Positions 1 through 5,999 of a stretch of 6,049 nt of DNA are shown in pieces; the stretch's first letter is position 1; every line of letters begins with the position of its first letter. The translations under genes were made by a program, and so were the position numbers. This DNA comes from an uncultured Selenomonadales bacterium (GTDB lineage Bacteria; Bacillota; Negativicutes; Selenomonadales; Selenomonadaceae). The stretch lies in NCBI GenBank assembly GCA_946403735.1, contig CAMJAZ010000115.1:1-6049 (forward strand), given 5' to 3'. Under the pieces are notes generated by a model. That model saw nothing but the letters and a program-made list of their open reading frames with translations. It did no database searches and had not been told where the DNA came from.

Positions 1-132
1 TGAGAAAAAGTAAGCAGAACTTCAAGTTTGAGGAACTGTGTGCGGGGCTATTGGCAAGCCCTTTGAGAATAAGGGTTGAATAACCAAACTTTTCAAGAAT
101 CCCCCGCCTCTTTAGGCGGTGGGAGTGTTCAA
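1..132 (+). mobile_element. Right end of an IS200/IS605-family element (5' part outside window)
   Basis: Only the 3' end of the element is present. The diagnostic part is a GC-rich imperfect hairpin at 101-123 with a single unpaired T, followed by AGTGTTCAA (124-132). Subterminal hairpins with a bulged base are the recognition structures of the Y1 transposase TnpA in this family, and the right end of IS608 is cleaved at TCAA, so the boundary is placed at about 132. No transposase or TnpB protein can be read here. Frame 3 stays open from position 3 to a TAA at 81-83, but its peptide is not recognisable as a TnpB C-terminus. The TGA at 1-3 could equally be the tnpB stop. The left end and coding part must lie upstream. 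The family call rests on structure and remembered end sequences, not on a database match. Confidence 0.68.
1..132 (+). ncRNA. Probable omega RNA (reRNA) scaffold of a TnpB-type IS, 3' part
   Basis: Omega RNAs are made from the 3' end of tnpB plus the element's right end, and the bases just past the element act as the guide. Pairings readable here fit such a scaffold: an outer stem AAGTTTG (24-30) with CAAACTT (85-91), an inner stem GGGCT (45-49) with AGCCC (57-61), an alternative CCCTT (59-63) with AAGGG (71-75), GGTT (74-77) with AACC (82-85), and the terminal bulged hairpin 101-123. The overlapping choices at 57-77 are the kind that make a pseudoknot. The 5' end is unknown and may lie upstream. 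If the boundary at 132 is right, the guide would start at 133 with TTAAATTTAGCGACGG. Not verified by covariance. Confidence 0.5.
101..123 (+). repeat. Bulged terminal hairpin of the IS right end
   Basis: CCCCCGCC (101-108) pairs with GGCGG (115-119) and GGG (121-123), giving eight base pairs around a six-base loop (109-114), with T120 unpaired in the 3' arm. It lies 9 nt inside the proposed element end. No T-run follows, so it is not a canonical rho-independent terminator, although it might slow transcription leaving the IS. Confidence 0.7.
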
Positions 133-161
133 TTAAATTTAGCGACGGAAAAATTTTTTTG

Positions 162-170
162 TGGTACAAT
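162..170 (+). promoter_or_regulatory. Extended -10 promoter for the four-gene operon
   Basis: TG-G-TACAAT at 162-170 is an extended -10 element, one mismatch from TATAAT. The hexamer 17 nt upstream (142-147, GCGACG) shares only the central GAC with TTGACA, so the extended TG would have to compensate for a weak -35. Transcription would start near 176-178 and leave a leader of about 75 nt before the TTG at 253. The promoter lies about 30 bp beyond the proposed IS end, so the -35 region is close to the junction. No CIRCE-type (HrcA) inverted repeat is visible in 133-252. Confidence 0.5.
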
Positions 171-241
171 AAACTTTGAAAATTTTTGAAGGTTATTTTG
201 GCTTGAAGGCGAATTTTTTTCTGTCTTGCGAAATATTTTTT

Positions 242-255
242 GGAGGTCAAACTTG
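242..255 (+). promoter_or_regulatory. Ribosome-binding site that sets the TTG start of gene A
   Basis: GGAGG at 242-246 is a full Shine-Dalgarno core six bases before TTG at 253. An in-frame TTG at 226 would add nine residues but has no purine-rich site upstream and would place this GGAGG inside the gene. The 253 start is therefore preferred. Confidence 0.8.
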
Positions 256-951
256 AACGACAAAGATTTTTCTGAACGCGTGCTGGCAGTCATACGAAAT
301 AATTTATTCGACATTAAAAAGTTGCTGTTCAATCTTGATGACTGCGTTTCTACTAAAGAGTTTGAGCAATCGCAAAGTCAACTCAATGACGCAAATAATT
401 CTATTGACAAATTGCAAGATGTTCGTGCGAAATTGGAAAAGGAAATTTCAAACAAAAATTTTGAAGTCATTGATTTATTGCGTCAAAATTCCGATTTGAA
501 TGGCGATTTGGAGCGGCAATTTGAAGAGATTGAACGGCGTGAAGAAAAATTAAATTCTGCGCGGACTCAAATTGAAGAGTTGTTAGAATCCCTGGAAGAA
601 AAGAAACGTCAACTTGCCGAAAAAACTGCGCGGCTGAATTATTTTGCGGAAAATTATTTGGAACTTGAAAAGGCGTATCAATCCTATAGAAATTTGCCTG
701 ACGATATAAAATTTTCTTTGCGTGAAATTTTCGGCACGGCGAACACAGCTACAAATTTTATGGCAAATTTACTTCAGCAGGGACATCTTGAAATGCTTTT
801 TGAGTACATCACTGACGCTATAGAAATTGGCGCACCTGATGAAGACGTTGAAAATTTGTTGCGGATTTTCGACTTTGCATTTAAGGCGATAAATGGCGGG
901 CATGATGGCGAAACTTTCACCGTCGAAGTTCAAGCGGAAATTAGTAATTAA
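253..951 (+). CDS. Gene A: coiled-coil protein of unknown function, 232 residues
   Basis: First gene of the operon. I do not recognise a named family. Residues 1-30 look helical and amphipathic (ending FDIKKLLFNLDD). Residues about 33-146 are a long, charged, Glu/Lys/Gln-rich heptad region typical of a parallel coiled coil (for example QFEEIERREEKLNSARTQIE). Residues about 150-214 form a compact helical domain beginning NLPDDIKFSLREIFG and ending LLRIFDFAFKAING. A short acidic beta-like tail closes the protein. There is no signal peptide, membrane segment or cysteine-rich motif, so it should be cytoplasmic. Placement one gene before an Hsp70 suggests an adaptor, scaffold or oligomerisation partner; this is inferred from context. 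The start is the TTG with a strong GGAGG; starting at 226 would give 241 residues. The stop lies inside a short intergenic repeat, so the last few residues (AEISN) may derive from it. Confidence 0.85.
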   Translation: MNDKDFSERVLAVIRNNLFDIKKLLFNLDDCVSTKEFEQSQSQLNDANNSIDKLQDVRAKLEKEISNKNFEVIDLLRQNSDLNGDLERQFEEIERREEKLNSARTQIEELLESLEEKKRQLAEKTARLNYFAENYLELEKAYQSYRNLPDDIKFSLREIFGTANTATNFMANLLQQGHLEMLFEYITDAIEIGAPDEDVENLLRIFDFAFKAINGGHDGETFTVEVQAEISN

Positions 952-985
952 TTAGGAATGCGTAATTCGTAATGCTTAATGAAAA
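943..985. repeat. Short AT-rich intergenic repeat between genes A and B
   Basis: This stretch is built from overlapping variants of AATTAGTAATT, ATTAGGAAT (951-959), CGTAATTCGTAAT (961-973) and GCTTAAT. It overlaps the gene A stop codon. The word ATTAGGAAT recurs exactly in the gap between genes B and C (2606-2614), so the two gaps probably carry degenerate copies of one dispersed repeat family. Confidence 0.5.
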
Positions 986-1011
986 CTAAAAATAGGAGTA
1001 GATAAAAATTT

Positions 1012-2589
1012 ATGGGTAAAGAAATTGGAATTGATTTAGGGACGACAAATACTGTTGTCTCGTACGTAAACAAAAATGGCAGGATTCGTGCTCTGCGCTA
1101 CGATAAAAGTGAAATTATTCCGTCTGTGCTGTACTTCCGCAGTCCCGACGAATATTTTATTGGCAGTACCGCGAAAAAACTTTTGGCGCAAAATCCTACT
1201 GCTGGTATCGCGAACTTCAAAACGTCGATAGGTGATTCTCAACGCCATGAAATTATTGCTGAAAATGGCGAAACAATTTCCCTTCGCGCTCGTGACGCCG
1301 CTAAACTTTTTCTGAATAAAATCGTGCAGGGCATTGAAACTAAGCTTGTAAAAGAATTTGGCGCGGCTAGCGGGTTCATTGACCGCGCTGTAATTACCGT
1401 ACCTGCAAATTTCAGCTCGACGGAAAAAAGCGCCGTTAAAAATGCCGCTACTACTGCTGGGCTGGAAAGTGTCAAACTTGCCGCTGAACCTACTGCCGCT
1501 GCCGTTGCTTACGAAAATTCAAAGGGCGAAGATACCGACGAAATTATTTTAGTCTACGACTTTGGCGGCGGTACGTTTGACGTTTCAGTCATTCAGAAAA
1601 ATCAAGGCGCATTTGAAGAAATTACGACTGGCGGAGATAAACATCTTGGCGGAAATCTTTTGACTGAAAAAATTGCTGAAAAGATTTTAGCCGCCGTCAA
1701 CGCGAAATTTTCAACTGAATTTCCCGCGACGGAAGATGAGTTCGATGAAGATTTACATAAAATTTCCGCCGCCGATTATCGATTGAATATGAGCGAAATT
1801 TGGAGAACTGCTAACCTTATCAAGGAAGATTTGTCCGACGATGAAAACGCCGAAGAATTTTTTAATATCGCTCTGCCCGACGGTAAGTCTGATACATTTG
1901 AATTTACGTTGACGCGCGAAGAATTGGAAAATCTTATCGGCGAGTTCATTAACCGTACCGTTGAAATTACGCTTAGGACGATTGAATCTGCGCGGGAAAA
2001 AGGCGTTGAAAAAATTGGGCGTATCGTACTGGCTGGCGGCAGTTCAAATATTCCGCTTGTCAAGAAAAGTTTGGAAGAAAGCCTGCAGAATCAAGATATA
2101 ATTTTTAGCGACGACGTATCAACTTTAATTTCGCGCGGAGCTACGATTCTTGCGGGACGGTACGCGGAGATGGATAAACTTACTAAGCCCATAACTACCG
2201 TTCAAATGGGCATCACTGCAGCTGAAGGTATGGAGTTTGAAAAGTTCCAGCTGATTATCCCTGAAGATGAGCCGTTGCCCTGTACTAAAAAGCGGACGTT
2301 TTATCTTTCGCGTGACAATCAACGCCGCCTTGAAATTGACTACTATGAACGCGATATTAAAAATTATCCTGCCGCAAAGTACGGTTACGATAAAGGCGTT
2401 GAACAAATTGATTCACTTGTCATTGACAATTTGCCGCCTGATTTAAAAGCTAGTGACGTGAAAGTTGAAGTCACGTTTACTGCGCAACTTGACGGTAGTT
2501 TAGATATTAGCGTTGAGCTGAAAAATTTGAATGATGAAAAAATCAGTCAAAGTGGAATGACTTTCTCAAAGAAAAGCGACCTTGAATAA
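1012..2589 (+). CDS. Gene B: DnaK-like Hsp70 ATPase, lidless, 525 residues
   Basis: Hsp70 chaperones couple ATP hydrolysis to binding of unfolded or client proteins. The nucleotide-binding domain (about 3-387) is complete: phosphate-1 motif IGIDLGTTNT (5-14), Lys70 at the E. coli DnaK Lys70 position (ANFKTSIG), connect-1 TVPANFSS (129-136), catalytic Glu159 in AAEPTAAAVAY, phosphate-2 VYDFGGGTFDVSVI (181-194) with Thr188 and Asp190, and adenosine motif VLAGGSSNIPLV (339-350). A beta substrate-binding domain follows (about 396-520; late strands KVEVTFT and GSLDISVELK). The protein then stops, so the alpha-helical lid is missing; full DnaK is about 600-640 residues. The conserved hydrophobic linker (DVLLLD in DnaK) is replaced by DKLTKP (388-393). 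The start is ATG 1012 with AGGAG at 994-998, a rather long 13 nt spacing. Family membership is certain. It is probably cytosolic, an active ATPase and specialised rather than the housekeeping DnaK. I give no gene symbol because this is not the standard dnaK locus. Confidence 0.96.
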   Translation: MGKEIGIDLGTTNTVVSYVNKNGRIRALRYDKSEIIPSVLYFRSPDEYFIGSTAKKLLAQNPTAGIANFKTSIGDSQRHEIIAENGETISLRARDAAKLFLNKIVQGIETKLVKEFGAASGFIDRAVITVPANFSSTEKSAVKNAATTAGLESVKLAAEPTAAAVAYENSKGEDTDEIILVYDFGGGTFDVSVIQKNQGAFEEITTGGDKHLGGNLLTEKIAEKILAAVNAKFSTEFPATEDEFDEDLHKISAADYRLNMSEIWRTANLIKEDLSDDENAEEFFNIALPDGKSDTFEFTLTREELENLIGEFINRTVEITLRTIESAREKGVEKIGRIVLAGGSSNIPLVKKSLEESLQNQDIIFSDDVSTLISRGATILAGRYAEMDKLTKPITTVQMGITAAEGMEFEKFQLIIPEDEPLPCTKKRTFYLSRDNQRRLEIDYYERDIKNYPAAKYGYDKGVEQIDSLVIDNLPPDLKASDVKVEVTFTAQLDGSLDISVELKNLNDEKISQSGMTFSKKSDLE

Positions 2590-2590
2590 A

Positions 2591-2632
2591 AATTAAGAAT
2601 TTAGAATTAGGAATTAAGAATTATTATTAGCT
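2591..2632. repeat. Short AT-rich intergenic repeat between genes B and C
   Basis: AATTAAGAATT occurs twice (2591-2601 and 2612-2622) around TTAGAATTAGG, and ATTAGGAAT (2606-2614) is identical to the word in the A-B gap. The remaining bases to 2652 hold the gene C ribosome-binding site. No T-tailed hairpin is present, so read-through from B to C is expected. Confidence 0.5.
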
Positions 2633-2637
2633 AATTT

Positions 2638-2655
2638 GGAGGTTTATTTTATATG
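2638..2655 (+). promoter_or_regulatory. Ribosome-binding site of gene C
   Basis: GGAGG at 2638-2642 lies ten bases before ATG 2653. It fixes the start upstream of the hydrophobic GLI repeat, so the repeat really is the protein's N-terminus. Confidence 0.75.
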
Positions 2656-4434
2656 GAATTTATTGGTTTAATCGGTCTCATTGGTCTAATCGGATTTTTC
2701 GGTAAGAGCGGCTTTAATGAAAAGATTGACGAAATTAAAAGCGAACTTGCTAAAAATAATGAAAAGGTTGAAAATCGCGTCAGCAACGTTGAAAAAATTG
2801 CCAACGCCGCCAGCAGTAAAGCTAACGAATTGAACACTGAAACTCAACATTATGCTACAAATATTGACGTGCAAAATTTATCTAAAAGAATTAGTGACGT
2901 TGAAAAATCTGGCGACGCTAAAAAAATTGCTAACATTGAAAACCAAATTGCCGCCTTACAAGTCAATTCTGATGAAGTCACGCAAACTAACGCCGAATTG
3001 CAACAGGGCTTAAAAAATCTTGAATCAAAAAACTTCGACGAATCTTTACAAAATCTTGGCGGCAGTGTTCAAAGTCTTTTCGATAAACTTCACCAGATTG
3101 CTGACAACTGCAAAATCTTCGATGAAAATTTTAAAGTTCTCGGTGCAAGTACTCAAAATCTCGAAAATAACGCCAAAACTTTCGACGAACGTATAAAATC
3201 ATTAGAAGAGCATCAAACGCCCGTTGTAGGCGATTCTGCGCAGTCTGACAGGCTTACTACGATTGAGGAAGAACAGAAAGATTTATCGCAGAAAATTGCT
3301 GACTACAACGCCGTCTTGCAGAAACATCACGTGGCACTTGTTCAGTGGAAAAATAATTTCGGCGCTATTCAAAATACTTTCAACGCCATTCAAACAACTT
3401 TTGAAGAAAATAAAAAAGCGTTCAACGCTCTGCAAAGTCGTCTTACTGAACAGGAAAATTCTATTGCCGACTTCAAAGAAAAATTTGACACGCAGTCTGG
3501 CTTGATTGATTCGTCCCAACAAAGTATTGGCGAACTTGAAAAAACTATTGCTGACTTCAAGGCGAAGTCCGACGCACAGTCTAGCTTGATTGATTCGTCC
3601 CAACAAAGTATTGGTGAACTTGAAAAAATTTTGGCAGACTTTAAAGCTACTTTCGACGTACAAGAAAAAGTTTTTGCCGAGTTCAAGACTAAATTTGACG
3701 CGCAGGACAAGGCGCTTGAATCCGTCCAAGAAAGTATTGGCAAGTTTGAGGAAATTTTTCAGTCGTTGAAAGAGAAAATGTATTTGACGATTGAAAACTT
3801 TGACATAAAGCAGACTGGCAGAATTTTTTTCACGAATAAGCCTGACGAAGTTTTTCAAAATCTTAAAATCGCTAGCAACTTGACGGGTATAACTTCCTTC
3901 CTTGAAAGTTCCAATTATGAAAAGAAAGAAAATTTTATTCGTATCGTTGAGAATTACCGCCAAAATCTGAAAAAAGTTTCCGATAAAGTTCGCCGCCACA
4001 AGTTCAATGAAGATGCGCTTTCAGAGGAAGTCACTGACGCTTTCTTTAATACGCTGTCAAAATTTTTCTTAGCGACGATTCCAATTTCCATTTATCGCGG
4101 CGCACGTAAAGAAACGTTAGATACGCTTGACGATAAAGCGCACGAAGACGAGTTTAAATTCTACTCCGCCTTCCTCACAAAAATTAATGAATATCTTGCC
4201 GCGTGCCAAGTTTACACTGTACAGATTCTGCCGAAAAATGTTATAACTTCCAGCGATATTGACAGAATGAGCGTAACGCGCAAAGAAACTTCCAATGAGG
4301 CGGAAGATAACGTCATTGATGAAGTGGAGCGCTTGCCGTACTATATGGACTATTTGACGGAGAGCGGCGAAGTTGAAAATTTCTGTTCCGAAGGTAAAAT
4401 GGTTGTCTTGAAATTTGACGGTGGCGCACAGTGA
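2653..4434 (+). CDS. Gene C: long coiled-coil protein with hydrophobic N-terminus and possible GrpE-like C-terminus, 593 residues
   Basis: Residues 4-17 (three IGL units ending IGFF) are uncharged and hydrophobic, followed by Lys18: a short membrane-associating or assembly segment, too short to be a confident transmembrane helix. Residues about 22-375 are almost entirely heptad coiled coil. They include the seven-residue series FGAIQNT/FNAIQTT/FEENKKA/FNALQSR (236-264) and tandem 28-residue units at 271-298, 299-326 and 341-368 with a 14-residue half unit at 327-340. Residues about 376-593 look globular. The last 90 residues (helix near FLTKINEYLAACQV, then VYTVQILP, VIDEVERLPYY and GKMVVLKF) resemble in order and spacing the end of GrpE, the Hsp70 nucleotide-exchange factor (helix, Gv..i, V..v...GY, A.VvV). 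This was judged by eye and is uncertain. The gene lies between two Hsp70-like genes, and its stop overlaps the next start. It may be a scaffold, tether or exchange factor for them. Confidence 0.88.
   Translation: MEFIGLIGLIGLIGFFGKSGFNEKIDEIKSELAKNNEKVENRVSNVEKIANAASSKANELNTETQHYATNIDVQNLSKRISDVEKSGDAKKIANIENQIAALQVNSDEVTQTNAELQQGLKNLESKNFDESLQNLGGSVQSLFDKLHQIADNCKIFDENFKVLGASTQNLENNAKTFDERIKSLEEHQTPVVGDSAQSDRLTTIEEEQKDLSQKIADYNAVLQKHHVALVQWKNNFGAIQNTFNAIQTTFEENKKAFNALQSRLTEQENSIADFKEKFDTQSGLIDSSQQSIGELEKTIADFKAKSDAQSSLIDSSQQSIGELEKILADFKATFDVQEKVFAEFKTKFDAQDKALESVQESIGKFEEIFQSLKEKMYLTIENFDIKQTGRIFFTNKPDEVFQNLKIASNLTGITSFLESSNYEKKENFIRIVENYRQNLKKVSDKVRRHKFNEDALSEEVTDAFFNTLSKFFLATIPISIYRGARKETLDTLDDKAHEDEFKFYSAFLTKINEYLAACQVYTVQILPKNVITSSDIDRMSVTRKETSNEAEDNVIDEVERLPYYMDYLTESGEVENFCSEGKMVVLKFDGGAQ
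2662..2694 (+). repeat. Tandem 9-bp repeat encoding Ile-Gly-Leu units
   Basis: Three and two-thirds copies of a nine-base unit (ATTGGTTTA, ATCGGTCTC, ATTGGTCTA, ATCGGA) encode IGL-IGL-IGL-IG at residues 4-14 of gene C. The third-position differences show it is not a fresh slippage product and that the amino-acid pattern is kept. Confidence 0.7.
3463..3756 (+). repeat. In-frame 84-bp coiled-coil repeats within gene C
   Basis: Full 84-bp units lie at 3463-3546, 3547-3630 and 3673-3756, with a 42-bp half unit at 3631-3672. Units 1 and 2 share an unbroken run of about 31 identical bases (from GCTTGATTGATTCG onward), so they duplicated recently; unit 4 has diverged. Each unit encodes 28 residues, exactly four heptads (IADFK...Q..LIDSSQQSIGELEK), and the half unit encodes two. 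Gain or loss of a unit would lengthen or shorten the rod without breaking the frame or heptad phase. Confidence 0.9.
4431..4434 (+). promoter_or_regulatory. GTGA stop/start overlap of genes C and D
   Basis: The GTG start of gene D (4431-4433) and the TGA stop of gene C (4432-4434) share bases. This is the usual arrangement for reinitiation by the same ribosome and predicts linked output of the two proteins. Confidence 0.85.
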
Positions 4435-5942
4435 AAACTTACGTCGGAATTGACTTTGGCGCGTACTACATTAAAGCGGCGAAAATTTCCCCGCAAATTA
4501 AGCGCGTCCAGCCCATAAAATTGAATATGAACATTGCGTGCGGAGTTGCCATACCTGCCGCAATTCTGTACGACAAAATCAACGGCGAAGTCGAAGTTAA
4601 AGTTGGTGACAGCGCACAAGCTAGCGTTGACGTTGAAAATAAAATTTCGCGCTTGACGCCTAAACTTGCCGCGAAAAATTGGAGCCAGTACATTCCCAAC
4701 CTTGACGCTAAAATATCAGTCGACGACGCGCTAAAAGGTATTTTTGCAAAAATTTGGCGTCACATTGCCAATCAAGCCGCGCGTGATGAAAATTTTGACG
4801 TGACGGTTACTGTACCAGCCGCCTTTTCAGATGTGCAGAAAAAATTTATTCGGCAAGCCGCCATTCAAGCTGACGTGCCAATTTCGACGATTATAACTGC
4901 GCCGTTTGCAGAAATTTTTTCACGCGAAGAAATTTTTCAGACTGACGCCGCGCAGATTTTATTGATTTTCGACTTTGGCGCGACGACGCTTGATGTTACG
5001 TTATTTGAACTTAGCCGTACTGCCAAAACTTTCAACGTGACAGAACTTTCAGCGGCAATTTTGAATTACGGTGGCAAAAATATTGACGAATCGATATTGC
5101 GAAATATTTTTCTGACGAAGTACGCGGACGAAGTTAAAATTTTTCGTGACAAGCCGTTTGAATTGATGACGTTGATTGCCAGTATGAAGGAAGAAATTTT
5201 TATTGATGAGGAAGAAATTTCAAGCGGCAGTTTGATTGACGGCAAGGGCAACTTGTACGAATTTGAATTGACGCGGCAGGAAATTTTCACGGCGATTGAA
5301 AGGGACGGCGTCAAGGAAAAAATTATTGCGATGTTTGATGACATTTTGGACGACGCTGGAATTTCAGCTGAAGAAGTGACGGCGGTTGAAGTTAGCGGCG
5401 GTACGTCGTTGGTAGATTATTTTTTAGACGTGCTGGAAAATTATTTTGGCGAGGAAATTTTTGACGCTGAAAATTTTGAACGTGAAGAAATTACACTTAG
5501 CGCGGCGATTGGTGCGGCTAGGTATCGCAAGCTGACTGATGAAGATAACCTGCGTGTCAAGATGAAAAATCTTTCAGCAGGTGGAATTTACATTCAACGC
5601 GGCGAAAAGTTTTTTCGTTGCATAAAGCGGAATGAACTGCGCGGATTTGTCACGCCGTACAAGCCGATTTCTACTGATGAGCTGAAAAAAAATAAGTGGC
5701 GGCTGTCAATTTATCAAAGTTTTTGCAATGAAGTTGAATTGCCTGTCGAACGTGGCGACGCAGTTTATATAGGCGACGTTAAAATTGATTCGGCGTTGTA
5801 CGAAACTGAAACGATTCTATTTAAAATGCAAGTCAATGCGGCGGGACAAGTTTGCGTAAAATTTTTTGAAGATAGAAATGTCAACGGCAGATCAAAAATT
5901 GTGTTCGTTGAAGAAAAAGTTGTAGCGACTAGGGAGTGTTGA
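4431..5942 (+). CDS. Gene D: degenerate Hsp70/actin-superfamily protein, 503 residues
   Basis: The Hsp70-type nucleotide-binding fold is readable throughout: phosphate-1 VGIDFGAYYIK (5-15), TVPAAFSD (127-134), phosphate-2 IFDFGATTLDVTLF (179-192), YGGKNIDES (213-221) and adenosine motif VEVSGGTSLVDYF (319-331). Key positions differ from gene B: GTTNT becomes GAYYI, GGGT becomes GATT (Thr186 and Asp188 kept) and the catalytic Glu of AEPTAAA becomes Ala157 in TAPFAEI. Lys78 matches DnaK Lys70 by spacing. Residues about 371-503 look like a beta substrate-binding domain (LFKMQVNAAGQVCVKFF late), with no helical lid. The start is GTG 4431, whose GTGA contains the stop of gene C; GGTGG (4420-4424) is a weak ribosome site, implying translational coupling. 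Likely a nucleotide-binding but hydrolysis-poor partner of gene B, by inference. A divergent actin-like ATPase is the alternative. Confidence 0.9.
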   Translation: MKTYVGIDFGAYYIKAAKISPQIKRVQPIKLNMNIACGVAIPAAILYDKINGEVEVKVGDSAQASVDVENKISRLTPKLAAKNWSQYIPNLDAKISVDDALKGIFAKIWRHIANQAARDENFDVTVTVPAAFSDVQKKFIRQAAIQADVPISTIITAPFAEIFSREEIFQTDAAQILLIFDFGATTLDVTLFELSRTAKTFNVTELSAAILNYGGKNIDESILRNIFLTKYADEVKIFRDKPFELMTLIASMKEEIFIDEEEISSGSLIDGKGNLYEFELTRQEIFTAIERDGVKEKIIAMFDDILDDAGISAEEVTAVEVSGGTSLVDYFLDVLENYFGEEIFDAENFEREEITLSAAIGAARYRKLTDEDNLRVKMKNLSAGGIYIQRGEKFFRCIKRNELRGFVTPYKPISTDELKKNKWRLSIYQSFCNEVELPVERGDAVYIGDVKIDSALYETETILFKMQVNAAGQVCVKFFEDRNVNGRSKIVFVEEKVVATREC

Positions 5943-5999
5943 TTAGGTGGAGTTGAATAAAAAATGAAGTTGGCAATTTTTATAACGTAGGAAAAGTAG
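5943..5999 (+). other. Downstream spacer with a tiny ORF; no clear terminator
   Basis: AGGTGGAG (5945-5952), a possible ribosome site, precedes ATG 5964, which opens an eight-codon ORF (MKLAIFIT) ending with TAG at 5988-5990. It is too short to call a gene and may be chance, a leader peptide or the decayed start of a lost gene. No T-tailed hairpin follows the operon in this stretch. Confidence 0.3.

Noticed and set aside
3..83. Open frame 3 at the window start as a tnpB C-terminus
   Set aside because: The 26-residue peptide has no recognisable TnpB feature and the same bases form clear RNA stems. Without upstream sequence the reading cannot be supported.
101..123. Rho-independent terminator
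   Set aside because: The GC hairpin is followed by AGTGTTCAA rather than a T-run, and its bulged T and flanking TTCAA fit an IS200/IS605 end better.
133..252. CIRCE/HrcA heat-shock operator or a riboswitch in the leader
   Set aside because: No TTAGCACTC...GAGTGCTAA-like inverted repeat and no conserved riboswitch core is visible in the AT-rich leader.
226..252. Upstream TTG start for gene A at 226
   Set aside because: It lacks a Shine-Dalgarno sequence, whereas TTG 253 sits six bases after GGAGG.
3283..3999. 238-codon open frame on the minus strand inside gene C
   Set aside because: It is antisense to the heptad-repeat coding region and repeats with it, has no ribosome site, and its composition is the mirror of the Glu/Lys/Gln-rich plus frame. 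Gene C on the plus strand has proper start and stop spacing.
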